From assembly GCA_039105265.1 (NCBI GenBank), contig JAPFFF010000001.1, positions 1,116,001-1,180,000 on the forward strand: a stretch of 64,000 bases of DNA, in the 5' to 3' direction. This document shows positions 1 through 10,561 of this stretch, in pieces (position 1 is the stretch's first letter; each line of letters starts with the position of its first letter). Position numbers and translations under genes: made by a program. The stretch comes from Tritrichomonas musculus (lineage: Eukaryota; Parabasalia; Tritrichomonadida; Tritrichomonadidae). The notes below the pieces were generated by a model, which saw only the letters and a program-made list of their open reading frames with translations, was not told where the DNA came from and did not search any database.

Positions 1-102
1 GAAGGAATCATAGCCAAAATCTCCTAAATAATGAAAAATTTAATGATCTTACATTTTTGATAAAAAAATCTAGCTATCTTATTCAATATTATTTAATTTG
101 CG

Positions 103-339
103 TTATTTATGAAAAAAACATTTATGATTTTTTGCTCCTTTCTTTGATAATAAATAGCTTCCGCATAATTGGCATTGATATGCTTTAGAAACATGGATTT
201 TATCTTCCATAATCAATCTGATTTCGATGAAAATATTATTATATTGATTTTTGTATATTGTTGTTTTAATCATATTGGGATGCCACAATGTTATTTCTTG
301 CATTTTTACAAAAATATAAGCGACCAAATAAATCATCAA
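103..339 (-). CDS. Possible small zinc-finger protein or gene remnant
   Basis: This 78-codon frame ends in a Cys/His cluster, YQCQLCGSYLLSKKGAKNHKC, then FFHK, reminiscent of a single C2HC or BED-like zinc knuckle. A second in-frame Met (MEDKIHVSKAY) lies shortly before the cluster, so the real product could be only about 35 residues. No initiator motif is seen before either Met. It may be the 3' remnant of a larger zinc-finger gene rather than a working gene. The family is not recognised. Confidence 0.3.
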   Translation of the reverse strand: MMIYLVAYIFVKMQEITLWHPNMIKTTIYKNQYNNIFIEIRLIMEDKIHVSKAYQCQLCGSYLLSKKGAKNHKCFFHK

Positions 340-976
340 ATATTATTTCAATGAACTCATATAATTTTTAAAATGAAAAAGTTTTAAAAATTGAACGTCG
401 CTCTGAATATTTTTCAATACCCAAACTATGATTTTTATTTGTTTTGCCTATTTTGAAAGAATGAATGCGAATTATTAAAAATGAATGCTAAATTAATATT
501 TCCCATGAGGTTTTCTTTTGATAAAGCATGTTTTAAATAATGAAACCAGACTTTTTTTGAATATATATTTTTAATTAAATAAGATAGATAGACCAAATAA
601 AAGCATTATACATATGCATATATATATTTTTATATAATTTTAAATATATTGCCTTTCTTAAAACTCTAAATTTCCCCATAAAAATAGATCATCATATTAT
701 TTAATTCGACAAAAATCTCATAAATCAGAGAATAATGATTTTTATATTTTTGTTTAATAACATATACCAAATATTTAAAATTATATTATATAATTTTTTT
801 GCATAGCAGGTCAAGAATTTAATATATATCGATTTGTTTATAAACCAAATATCATCACAAAAATGTTTGAATGACCTCATACAAATCTCCACACTACCAA
901 GCATTTTGAATCCGGCTTTAAAATAATTTTATATAACAGAATGAATTAAAATTTGATGGTCTTTCTGAATTCAATA

Positions 977-1515
977 GAAACAGTTGTAAACAACTTTGCT
1001 ATACCTGTAAATTTCACCGCTTTAAAAATATATCAGAAAAAATTGAAAGAATTTGAAATAAATAAAAACAAAGAAGGCACTTTTGTGCTAATCTGAAAAA
1101 GTTAGAAATTTACGGGTATGAGGAGAATTAATTAATACTTAGTCTATCTAATTTTTATCAAGTATAACTGAATTTAAAAATAAAAATCTAATTAATTAAT
1201 GTATTAAATCAGTTTTCTATTAGGTACATAACTTATCTAAAAATGATTCAGTTATCCAACTTGAAATGTGATATAAAAAACATTTTTTCTGAGGTTTATT
1301 TCCAAATATATACATTATTTTTTTGAAATATAAGTCAGTTACCTCTTGGATAACTGAATCATTTTTAGATAAGTTATGCACCCAATGGATAACTGATTTT
1401 TTTTTTATTTATTAATTAGATTTTTATTTTTCAATTTAGTGATACTTAATATAAATTAGATATACGAAGTATTAATTCATTGTCTTAGTATAACAAAGTT
1501 TTTTACAACTGTTTC
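977..1515. mobile_element. Foldback MITE with TA target duplication
   Basis: The element begins GAAACAGTTGTAAACAACTT and ends with the inverted complement AAGTTTTTTACAACTGTTTC. Its long arms stay complementary far inwards: ATAACTTATCTAAAAATGA at about 1227 pairs with the copy near 1365. It is flanked by TA at 975-976 and 1516-1517, as for Tc1/mariner-type insertions. Removing it joins the coding fragments on either side in frame as EFN-NDNEFF. No transposase is encoded, so it is non-autonomous. The left arm carries a second element. Confidence 0.7.
1004..1116. mobile_element. 113-bp MITE nested in the larger foldback
   Basis: It starts CCTGTAAATTTC and ends GAAATTTACGGG, 12-bp inverted ends with one mismatch. 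TA lies on both sides (1002-1003 and 1117-1118). The larger element's right arm has no equivalent sequence at this place, so this is a later insertion into the left arm. It is non-coding. TIR form and TA duplication suggest a Tc1/mariner-like driver elsewhere in the genome. Confidence 0.65.
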
Positions 1516-1651
1516 TAATGATAATGAATTTTTCAATTACGAATACATTGATTCAGGCTCATATTATAAAACAGAATAAAAAAAAACGATATAATGAAGA
1601 AATTTTTACTGTAATAATTTTTTATTTAATACAAAATAATAATTGTTATTC

Positions 1652-1789
1652 TTATAATTCTAATTCACTATAGTCAGCGGAATCAATGTCTTCGTTAAAA
1701 AAAAATTCATTATCATTGAATACTGAAAAGTCATCAAATTTCAATTCATTCTTCATTTGATTTTGGCCATTATCATTACTTGTTTTCAT
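1652..1789 (-). CDS. Small acidic protein or 3' gene fragment
   Basis: A 45-codon frame starts MKTSNDNGQNQMKNELKFDD and ends DIDSADYSELEL. It is acidic and carries a run of three Phe. It is homologous to the interrupted fragment at 932-1580, so the sequence has existed in at least two copies. No initiator is visible upstream and no larger gene continues from it. It is probably a C-terminal fragment of a lost gene, although a tiny acidic protein cannot be excluded. Confidence 0.35.
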   Translation of the reverse strand: MKTSNDNGQNQMKNELKFDDFSVFNDNEFFFNEDIDSADYSELEL

Positions 1790-1929
1790 AATACAATTGA
1801 GTGGAAAAAAAAAATTGAGAGAATTCATATCAATTTTTTGAATGAGGGAACTTCACAAAAAAAATAACAATTTTTATTTGAATTTTATCCATGAAAGAAA
1901 AAAAAAATTAAAGATTATTTGGTTTTTAT

Positions 1930-2379
1930 TTAATGGAATTTTGGTTCTGTTTTTGTGATATCGCACTCGTTAGGGATTTGTGCTTGGTAAGAGTTTTCCA
2001 TTGTTTGAACGCAAATGTAAACTAATGGAACAGTTCCTGTGTTTTTAAGGTTACGGCTGGCTCCTGTTCCGACACGAACGACGGATCCCTCTTCGATTGG
2101 GAAAACTGTATCATCAATTTGATATTCGCCTGTTCCAGATATGATCAAATATACTTCTTCATGCTTGTGGTGAGCATGGAAGAATGGTATTGATGCACCT
2201 GGTTCCATAGATCCGTATGAAATTTCTTCTCCTGTCATTTTGGATGGTTTTCCTAAGAAAACTTTTCCTGGTTTTTTTTGTCCTCCTGGCATTGTTAATA
2301 CGTGTTGATTTAAATCAGAGAATTTGCCAACGTTGATGCATGTGTAGTTTGATCCTTCTGAGACAGTCTTGATTGACAT
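1930..2379 (-). CDS. Single-domain cupin protein
   Basis: This 149-residue protein has one small beta-barrel cupin domain. The first cupin motif is visible as FFHAHHKHEEVYLIISGTGE, whose His and Glu residues would bind a metal. The second motif region, VGTGASRNLKNTG, lacks the usual histidine, so metal binding may be incomplete or the protein may be a binding rather than catalytic cupin. The longest frame begins ten codons earlier, but TCACTTTATT lies 8 bp before the ATG at 2379 and matches the trichomonad Inr, so I place the start there. Such stand-alone cupins are common in bacteria; acquisition by transfer is possible but unproven. The substrate is unknown. Confidence 0.85.
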   Translation of the reverse strand: MSIKTVSEGSNYTCINVGKFSDLNQHVLTMPGGQKKPGKVFLGKPSKMTGEEISYGSMEPGASIPFFHAHHKHEEVYLIISGTGEYQIDDTVFPIEEGSVVRVGTGASRNLKNTGTVPLVYICVQTMENSYQAQIPNECDITKTEPKFH

Positions 2380-3321
2380 CTTATAATAAAGTGATGCGAT
2401 TTTGTTCATTTCACTTGTATATTTTTTATGTCACATTAATTTTTATTGATAAATATGATATATTAGCATTTTTTGGGAAGCTTTTTAGATCAAAAATCAA
2501 TATATCATTTTTTACAATTCAATTTATTTTCTGAAGTTGAATTGAATTTTTGAATGAACATTTTTTCAATCAGTCGGCCAATCGTTATATTTTGATTTTA
2601 TCTTTTTATCTAAAATATTTCTCTTTTTCTAAAATATTTTAATACATTGTATAATACATATAGATAATATATAAATACTTGTTTTTGAAATAATTATGTT
2701 ATTTAAGAAAAACAATACAAATGAAATAAATAATCTTGAACCCGATCAAAATAGATCATAGAATGATGTGACAAACTCCTTTAGATTAAGAGCAATCTTA
2801 ACTTTGTTTTCAACTTGCATAATTCATAGAAATATTTCAACTTAAAATTTTTATTAATATATTTTTGAAAAAATGCAATATAAGTATATTTATATAAAAA
2901 TATAAATTGAAGTATTTAACATCCCATTAACCATATAATTTATTGAAAAAATGCAATATAAGTATAAATTCAAACAAAATATATTAATATTTCCGGTTTT
3001 TCCGGTTTGAATATATATTTGTCCGGTTAACCATTAAATTGAATAAATTAATAAAAGTTTAATTATTAAATGCATATGCATATGCATTGTTTTGAAAGGT
3101 TATATTAACATATTTATGATTGTTATATGTCACATATTTTATTAAAACAATAAAAAAATGTACTTTTTAGACAAGTTGATCTACAAATATCTCTTTTTCC
3201 CAAAATATTAATTTTTGAATTCCGCTGAGGAATAACATTAAAAAAGAGCTATTATAAACGATTTAATTATTATTTTTTAACTTTTCAAATTGAATATGAG
3301 ATATGATTATTTTGGTAAACC

Positions 3322-3421
3322 TAGGCTTGTTATTTTGAGAATCGATATCAAAAACGTCACTTTTTTACATCTGATACTCCATTATCAGTTTAAAAATCTG
3401 ATATCGAAATATATTATCAAG
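3322..3421. repeat. Truncated copy of the GATATC-rich element
   Basis: About 95 bp beginning TAGGCTTGTTATTTTGAG match the left end of the element at 8756-9238 (TAGACTTGTTATTTTGAG and onward) with few differences. The match continues through ACATCTGATACT and ATCTGATATCGA, then stops where CAGGGATGATGGACGGGC begins. The copy was therefore cut by, or recombined with, the neighbouring element. Confidence 0.7.
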
Positions 3422-3560
3422 CAGGGATGATGGACGGGCAAGGGCAAATTGCCCGTAAAAATTACGGGCCACGGGCAGTGCCCATGCCCGTCTTTCCCGT
3501 ACTTAAAAAAAGTGACATTGCCCGTCTTTGCCCGTGAATTTTGCTCGGGCAATTGCCAGA
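3422..3560. mobile_element. Possible hAT-type transposon terminus
   Basis: The sequence begins CAGGGATGATGGACGGGCAA, followed by clustered GCCCGT/ACGGGC words, including the palindrome GCCCGTAAAAATTACGGGC. CAGGGATG starts and GGGC-rich subterminal repeats are typical of hAT transposons. It is much more GC-rich than its surroundings. A related word, TGCCCGTAAATTTTGCC, recurs near 4690, but no matching opposite terminus (CATCCCTG) was found. The family assignment is tentative. Confidence 0.35.
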
Positions 3561-3733
3561 GATTAAAAGTGACAATGAAATGTTATTTGAAAATAAGATA
3601 ATTCTATCGTTTTTTTTTTTTTTTTTTTTTTTTTTCTGATAAAACATAATTAAATTGTTAGATAAATAAGACCCAAACTTTTTTGCAAGGTCAACTTAAA
3701 TAGGTATGAAGTTACGTGATGTTGATTTTTTTT

Positions 3734-3841
3734 AAAGTGGCTTCAAAAACGATAATCCACTTAGCAACGAGTTTTCATTGAAATGTTTTCAAAAAGTTAA
3801 ACTTTTTATAAGAGGTGGATTATCTTTTTTGCAAGCACTTT
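3734..3841. repeat. Small foldback element
   Basis: The left arm AAAGTGGCTTCAAAAACGAT is inverted-complementary, with a few mismatches, to the right arm ending at 3841 (ATCTTTTTTGCAAGCACTTT). Both arms share the core GATAATCCAC. The 108-bp unit is non-coding and could form a hairpin or be a MITE. Confidence 0.55.
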
Positions 3842-4997
3842 ATTTCTATTTTTTAATCAATGTTTGTATTCTTTTCTCATCTAAATAAGATTTATACCCA
3901 ACTATAAATTAGATGGGTTAATTTTTTTACAAGATCAATGTCTTCGTTAAATTTATTTTTTTCATAAAAACGATAGATTTTTTTTTTTCCCCATTTTTTC
4001 AGAGATTTTCTCTCAAACGCTTTGAAAAAGTTTTTATACACAATTTTTTCCCTTTTTTCCGAGATTTTATTTCAGAAATTTTAATGGAGTAAAATGACAT
4101 AAATATAAATAATGTAAAAAAGGAATATTTATTATAATAAAGTATGGTTTTTTCAAAGCCTTTTTAGCTTTTTTTGGGAATGATGCAAAATCAAACAGCT
4201 GGGCGATAAAAATTCTGTGGCTTATTACTAATGTTGAAATAAATGTGTTACAATATCTTCAATTCTTTTTAATTTTCGTTATAAAGGAGAAGAATCGTTA
4301 CATAAAGCATGTTTTGATGGCTAATTTGAATTTGAAAAACGTTCACTATATAAATATTAAATGACAAAGAATATCAAATGTGGGATAGCTGCCAATCTTT
4401 CAGCCCCCTATATCAGCTTGTTTCTAACCAATTGATGCTGTTTTCCGAAAAGAATAGTGAAATAACGTACCGTGGGCTTACATAGAATCAAATAAAATGA
4501 GGTTAAAGTATTGAGTTCGAAACGGAACATCTTTGCTTTATATATATATATACATAAATTATGTAATTACGTTTCATTTGCAATTTTTACATTTTAATAC
4601 GTCTTTTCATTGAATTTTATAAAATTACAATTACGTCCGAAGGTTAAGAAATGTGACTTAAAAAAAAAGAAAGTTCGGGCAAACCTTCTGCCCGTAAATT
4701 TTGCCTAATATTTTCAATTTTGATTTCATTTCAAAACTTTTTCACTGAGATTTCAATTTTTGTATAGAAAACGATATATTGAAAGTTAAAAAAATAAATT
4801 TCAGAAAATTTAATATTGATATAATAATCATTTGTTCGGTGCATAAATGCATAAAAATTTAATTATATTTCATGCATTGATAATAAAATTCGTAACTATT
4901 AGAAAATCCTAATTATATTTGTAAATATACAATATATTAAATAATAAATTAAAATCTAAAAACAAGCATTTAAAAAATAAACTCGAGCCGTTTTATA

Positions 4998-5984
4998 TTA
5001 CACAAATCTAGGTCTAATCCGTCCACAGAGTTGCTTCTTAGCAATTAATGGATTAATGCATCTAAATGAATGTACTTGAACAATTGCTGCTTTTTTAATA
5101 TCTTCGTCTGTAGAACTGTTTTGATAAGCATCAAAATTCATTGATTCATGATGTGATGACATATATAAACGGTTTCGAGAATTAGATGATTTTGTATCTT
5201 CACTTAGTGAGCAGTAAATTGGCATCTTAAGCAATTTCTTAGCTGTTGGCCGTGAGTTTATCTTGTTTTGTGTCATTGCTTTGATCATAAATTGAATTTT
5301 TTGATCTAATTTATAATGAGCATAATTAAAATCACCGATCAAAATGCTCTTTTTGAGTTTTTCTTTAGAAATGTCATTGAATGGAAACTTTCCTGTTGCC
5401 ATTACAAAGAATGTGACACCAAGTGCCCATATATCAGCCTTATATGGGCAAATTTCATTACATAAAAACATTTCTGGAGCAAAATATTTAATTGTTCCAC
5501 ATTTTTCATCTGATAAGCTGTCATATTCAAAATATTTGGCCATTCCAAAATCAGCAAGTTTGACATTTTCGTATTGGTCAAGTAAAATGTTTTCTGGTTT
5601 AATATCTCTATGTGCAATTTTGTTTGAATGACAGTATGCAATTGCATCTAAAATCTGCTTTGAATAATAAAGAAATTGATCATGTGTTAACTTCCCTTTT
5701 GAGAGGATAGTACCATTTTTGCAATATTCCATGACAAGATATTGTGCATGTTCATCTTCAAAAGCATCATATATTTTGATAATATTAGGATGATTAAGGG
5801 AAACTAAGGTATCAAACTCATTCTTTGTTAGTCTATGCTTGACTGCTCTTTTAACGGCAAAATGCTGATTGAACTTTCTACTATGGCATAAGAAAACGCT
5901 TCCAAAGCCTCCTTCACCTAAACTCTTTATATATTCATATCCGTATTTAAGCAACAATTGCTTTATTGATTCAATATCAGTCAT
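4998..5984 (-). CDS. Ser/Thr protein kinase, CAMK/NEK-like
   Basis: This is a 328-residue complete eukaryotic protein kinase. Visible motifs are the glycine loop GEGGFG (23-28), the VAIK-type lysine FAVKR (45), the catalytic loop HRDIKPEN (125-132), DFG (145-147) and APE (169-171), with DIWALGV following. The catalytic residues are all present, so activity is expected. The kinase domain fills residues 15-260; the last 65 residues are a Ser-rich, basic tail without a recognised domain. No coiled coil or membrane segment is seen. It stands alone, far from neighbours. The ATG at 5984 is the first Met of the frame. Substrate and pathway cannot be read from sequence. Confidence 0.9.
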   Translation of the reverse strand: MTDIESIKQLLLKYGYEYIKSLGEGGFGSVFLCHSRKFNQHFAVKRAVKHRLTKNEFDTLVSLNHPNIIKIYDAFEDEHAQYLVMEYCKNGTILSKGKLTHDQFLYYSKQILDAIAYCHSNKIAHRDIKPENILLDQYENVKLADFGMAKYFEYDSLSDEKCGTIKYFAPEMFLCNEICPYKADIWALGVTFFVMATGKFPFNDISKEKLKKSILIGDFNYAHYKLDQKIQFMIKAMTQNKINSRPTAKKLLKMPIYCSLSEDTKSSNSRNRLYMSSHHESMNFDAYQNSSTDEDIKKAAIVQVHSFRCINPLIAKKQLCGRIRPRFV

Positions 5985-6540
5985 CCAGAGAAAATAAAAA
6001 TAATAAAATTTTCAGAAATAAAATAAAACCACTAAGTCAATTCTATTTATTTTATTTTTGCGTTTTATAAGATACAATTTTTAAACTAAATACAATATTT
6101 AATATATAAGATGTATTAATATTGTATAATTAATTTTATTATATTAAATATATTTATATTCTGCAAGATCTAATTACGAAAAAAAAAAGCAAGATAGTTG
6201 AAAAAACTTTTTGAGAAAAATATAATGTAATCGTTTTATATTTTTGAATATGGTATGACTTTTATATCTTCAAAAAATAACCGGAATATTCACTTTTTCT
6301 GATAATCTAATCCAAAAAATAATTCAGGATTTCATTGAAAATCTTAATTATTTATTGTTTATTTTAATTGAATTTATCTATCTAAAGTATTATTATTTTT
6401 TTCATAAAATATTGTTTGATTATTTTCATATCATATCTTTTATATTTTGATCAAAATTATAATATAAAATGTCAAATCAATTAAAGTTAGAAAAAGTTTA
6501 TAATGATATAGTTGGTTGAAAAAAAAATTTTTTGGACAAC

Positions 6541-6638
6541 TAAACCTTCGAAAGGTCACCCTAAAATATTAACCTGACCACACATTTTTTTTTTGGGTCA
6601 CTACCCAAAAAAAAAAATGAAGCGTTCGCGTTTGACCC
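6541..6638. repeat. GGGTCA-containing foldback segment
   Basis: The segment contains GGGTCACTACCC flanked by T and A runs and ends TTTGACCC. Read in reverse complement it resembles 7418-7490 (GGGTCAAA-x-CGC...GGGTAG...), so the two may be inverted ends of one roughly 950-bp decayed element or two copies of one foldback. The similarity is by eye only. Confidence 0.35.
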
Positions 6639-7417
6639 TTTTATTTCTAGTGTTTTTTTTGGATTATTTTTTATAAAACCATGTTCTATAATTAATTTTT
6701 TATTGATTCATGTATTTTTTTAAAGTGAATTTTGATTTTAGAAAACAAAATTTTATGATATGACTTGTTATATGAAATACTTTAAATTTTATTTAGAAAA
6801 GACTTTTTTATTTGAAAATCAAGTAAAAGTTTGTCAAAACAGGATAATCTTTTAAAATCTGAAATAGTTATTAATATATCTTAATATTGTATTCAAACAT
6901 GAAGTAAAAGAAAGAAATGCCAATATTTTTTAATTATATAAGTGATTAGTAACATTAATTAATAGCAAAATGAACTAAAATGCATAGTATAAACTATGAA
7001 AAAAAGATAAAAAATATAAAACAAGTAAATGAATAGTTTGTATTATTTTAAATTTGTAGATTTCAAAGCTTAATATAAAAAAATATTACGTAACTTAAAT
7101 TTATGTATAATTTCTCTTTTCATAAGTCATCTAAACAATAAATTAACTGACAATGAAAATCAGAAAAAAATATGATACAAAAAAAAATCAATTAACTTTC
7201 AAGAAAAAAGGTTTTCTGATATTAAAAATTGCAATTAAATAGAATAATAGAGAAAATAATTTCAAAAAACAATTTTTGAGAAAATTATCAGAAGCATTAT
7301 TCTAATGAAATAAAAATTTTTATTAAAAAGGATTAAAAAGCTTGTAAATTTTTTAATAAACCTTTTTTTATATAAATATTTATTCCACATTTTGAGATAA
7401 ATGAATTTTAAAAATTT

Positions 7418-7490
7418 CGGGTCAAAAACCGCTTCGGGTAGGCGGTAATTTGCGACCCCTGGTCAAAATATACCTAAAATTTTTGACCCG
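7418..7490. repeat. 73-bp foldback with 11-bp perfect ends
   Basis: It starts CGGGTCAAAAA and ends TTTTTGACCCG, a perfect 11-bp inverted pair, with a GC-richer middle (GGTAGGCGGTAATTTGCGAC). It lies 5 bp from the MITE at 7496. Non-coding. Confidence 0.5.
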
Positions 7491-7495
7491 ATTGA

Positions 7496-7723
7496 AAATG
7501 GGTAAATCGGGTACCCCTTACAAGGTCTATCAAAATGTTTATCCATTTTGAAATTTTGAGATATATTGAAAATCTTTTCTAAGACTCTTGAAAAAGTTCG
7601 CACTTGTATATCATTTAATGTTTTTAGATTGTTAAAATCCTAATTCTTTTCTTTTATATAGAAGTTAAGTGAAAACAGATCGTTGTCCATAGACCTTGTA
7701 AGGGGTACCCGATTTACCCATTT
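7496..7723. mobile_element. 228-bp MITE with perfect 35-bp TIRs
   Basis: The arms 7496-7530 and 7689-7723 are exact inverted complements over 35 bp, each containing ATCGGGTACCCCTTACAAGG. The 158-bp centre is AT-rich and non-coding. Perfect arms suggest recent movement or conversion. The flanks show no clear target duplication. No transposase is encoded here. Confidence 0.75.
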
Positions 7724-8194
7724 AAAAGAAAATTTACTTTTATAAGCATTTAACAGGAAAATAATTAATAAATTAATGTTTGTTGAAGATTATTTTTATC
7801 TAATATCATAAAGTCTAGCACAAAGAAGTAAGAAAAATATAGATAAATATTTAGTAATAAATTTTATTATTAAATAAGAGGCGATTGATAAATAATTATT
7901 GAAAGATTGGTAATTTATTATAGTAATATCGACAAATAATCAGTAAATATCTGAAATTAATTTCTAAAACATCAAAGATCAGACTGTAAGGCATTGAAGG
8001 TCATTAGATATAATATTAACAATTAAAACGAAAAGAATTCGTAATTAAATACTAGAAGATCGAAAATTTATTACTAGATAATCAATAATATTTTTGGATA
8101 TAACCTATAATTAATTAGTAGAATAGCTATATATAAAAATAGTAGAAGATCAGCGATAAATTGGTTGATGATGGATTTTATTCAAAATTAGTGT

Positions 8195-8195
<1 letters not shown>

Positions 8196-8234
<39 letters not shown>
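8196..8234 (+). repeat. 39-base A homopolymer
   Basis: An uninterrupted run of 39 adenines is followed by GCGGTTACATAACG. It could be slippage or the tail of a retrotransposed copy; no coding remnant or target duplication is recognisable beside it. Confidence 0.7.
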
Positions 8235-8235
<1 letters not shown>

Positions 8236-8755
8236 CGGTTACATAACGTACTACATTTGTACCTTAATTCATCAAATATTGATTATATAAATTGAATATT
8301 TTATATTTAATAATATGATAAATTATTTATCCAATAATTAGCTGATATTTATGAAAAAAAAAATCTATTTTTCAATGAGATAAAACCATCTTTGTCTCCT
8401 GGAAAATAGAAAACAATTAAATTTTACGTTTTATAAAAAATCGTTTTTATCTTACCAGTTTTCGACTAATATGAATATCTTTTTGATCAAATAAAATAAT
8501 AATTTAATTTTAAAAATATATCTATTATTTGTATCCAAAAAATATTTGATTATATGAACGAAAGCCATTATCAAAATTTGTTTTGGAAAAAAAAATGTTT
8601 CACATCACCTTTTTCTAAAAATATATTTATCTTGATTTGTATTGAAGATTATTTATTTTAATTATTTTGTTAAAAAGTATAAATGCTTAAATATTTTTAT
8701 TTTATCAATGTAATTATCAAAAATATTTGTATCCAAAAAATATAGCTGGTTGACA

Positions 8756-9238
8756 TATAGACTTGTTATTTTGAGAATCGATATCAAAAACGTCACTTTT
8801 TTACATCTGATACTCGATTATCAGTTTACAAATCTGATATCGAGATTATCGATTATCATGATATCAGATATGAAATGTGATATAAAAACAATTGTAAACT
8901 TGATATCAATTACCGAGATCTCGAGATCTCAAGCAGATTTATCTTTTTTTATAATTGGTATTTGTAATTATATTATATCTAAAAATAAATAATAGAATGT
9001 ATTGATGTTTATTTAAGATTAAAATCAAAAAAAAATACATTCTTTTTTATGAAATATTTGAGATTAAATTACGATCATATATTTATCAAAAAGTTTAATT
9101 GAAAATTCTGATATCAAAAGCTGAGAAAAAAAAAAACTCGATCTCTGAAATCGATCTCGAGAATCTGTGCATATTTATGTATCGATATCAAAAAGTCAAT
9201 CAATTATCGATCTCGAGAATCGGAGAATAACAAGTCTA
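8756..9238. mobile_element. 483-bp palindrome-rich TIR element
   Basis: The left end TATAGACTTGTTATTTTGAG and right end AGAATAACAAGTCTA are inverted complements over about 14 bp, and the interior repeats GATATC, CTCGAG and CGATCTCGAGA many times. TTGACA occurs immediately outside both ends (8750-8755 and 9239-9244), a possible 6-bp target duplication. A truncated copy lies at 3322-3421. There is no coding capacity. The class is unknown; a 6-bp duplication is compatible with several transposon groups. Confidence 0.6.
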
Positions 9239-10561
9239 TTGACAAATATAGGCGGACTCGAACTTGATTTCCTAAAAAGTCTAGATAAAATTTTCAATTC
9301 CAAAAGTTAAAACTTAAAATCCATATTTAAAAAAGTTATTTTCAAATTTGTTGGTGTAAAATATCATTTTTATTTTTAATTTCCAAAAATTTAAGACCAA
9401 ATTCCAATTGAAATATTTTAAATCTGAAAATCTTCAAAGTTTGAGATTTTAAAGTTTGAACAAAAAATTTTTAATAGATTTTAAAATCTCAAACTTTGAT
9501 TTTAATTTAGCATTAAAAAAGTTCAAAATCCCGAAATCACAATTTAATTTCTCCTAAATAGAACCTTAAATCAACTTTTTCTTTTCAACTTTTTGTAAAT
9601 ATCGATATTCGATTTAAAGATAAATTATCTTTTGTTAAAATAAAGTATTCCTTTGTTTTAATAAATATGTCTTTTGTTGCTTTGATGAATAACTCCTAAT
9701 TACAAATAACTTGTTTTTTGGAATATTGGAATTTGAATTTTCAGAAATCGAAATTGAAATTGAGTTCATGAGGTTAAAAAAATTCAAAAATCTGTTTCTT
9801 TAGAAAGTTCTAAAGCTATTAGAATTCAGTTTTTTTCTAGGAAATCAATTTACTAAAAGGGCAGATATTCTTATTTAATAAAAAAATATCAATAATATAA
9901 TACATATTTTTGGTTTCATTCTAAATAGTCTGATCCAAATTCAAAATTATAGTTATATTCATTTTATAAATATGTACTGAGTGCATTGAATTCTCAAAAT
10001 CATTCTATTTTATATTATAGAATTCAATAATTTAAATCAATAATTATACATGTATTTGGTATAATTTTTTTGTTTTATTTGAATATTATTTGTTCGAATA
10101 AGAAAATAAATGTTTTTTTTTTTAAATCGAAAAATTGAGTAATAGCCTATAACTTATTGGGTTGAATTCGAAAAATTGAGTTGAATTCAATATATTGAAT
10201 AAAGCATTGAAAAAAATCACAAATGAGATTCATGCTATTATTATATATAACTTATCTCAAATTCATGAAATGGATTATAAATAAAAATTAAATGCTTATA
10301 TTCATTCTTTAAAAACTGTTTTTCGATATAAGATGCAAAATATAAAAAAAAATTCAGAATTTTTCTATTAACAAGATTGGTCAGTTAATTGAATTTTATC
10401 AAAGAAAAAAACAATTACAATATCACAAATTTATTTATTATGCATTCTTTACAAGTATAATAAGAAGTTTTTAAATTGATTTGTTTGTTTTGGAAAGAGT
10501 TTTAAAAAGAAGAATTACAAGACGCTATTTGCATTGAATTTATTTTTTATATCAGAAAATC

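Larger units (their letters stand above)
932..1580 (+). pseudogene. Coding remnant interrupted by a DNA element
   Basis: A short frame encoding NELKFDGLSEFN runs up to 974. After the 539-bp inverted-repeat element, the frame resumes at about 1518 with NDNEFFNYEYIDSGSY and ends in a stop near 1580. The minus-strand frame at 1652-1789 contains NELKFDDFSVFNDNEFFF..., so the two are diverged copies of one coding sequence in opposite orientation. This copy has only the last 30-40 codons, with a stop just upstream. It is a decayed host fragment of unknown function. Confidence 0.5.
1..1651. other. Mostly non-coding AT-rich DNA with nested repeat
   Basis: No convincing full gene is present. The stretch holds a possible small zinc-finger frame near 100-340, a short coding remnant at about 930-975 and 1516-1580, and the nested inverted-repeat elements listed separately. 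The rest is AT-rich sequence in which I see nothing. Confidence 0.6.
2380..4997. other. Gene-free AT-rich stretch with repeats
   Basis: There is no convincing gene between the cupin and the kinase. The stretch holds a partial copy of the palindromic element (about 3322-3421), a possible hAT terminus (3422-3560), a T-run near 3609-3634, and a foldback at 3734-3841. The remainder shows nothing. Confidence 0.6.
5985..10561. other. 4.6-kb gene-free stretch rich in small repeats
   Basis: I see no gene. The stretch carries foldback pieces at 6541-6638 and 7418-7490, a MITE with perfect 35-bp ends (7496-7723), an A-run (8196-8234) and the palindromic element at 8756-9238. The frame of 80 codons inside that last element is part of the repeat, not a gene. 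Confidence 0.6.

Noticed and set aside
3462-3647. Frame with a poly-Lys stretch
   Set aside because: Translation of an A/T run beside the hAT-like terminus.
3422-4720. Complete hAT transposon
   Set aside because: Only one terminus-like sequence is seen; no opposite end and no transposase frame were found, so only a possible terminus is reported.
8750-8992. 80-codon frame
   Set aside because: It lies wholly within the palindrome-rich TIR element and a copy of the same DNA at 3322 has no matching frame; not a gene.
9230-9270. tRNA T-arm-like GTTCGAGTCCGCCT on the minus strand
   Set aside because: The flanking bases cannot pair into a T stem and no other cloverleaf parts are present.
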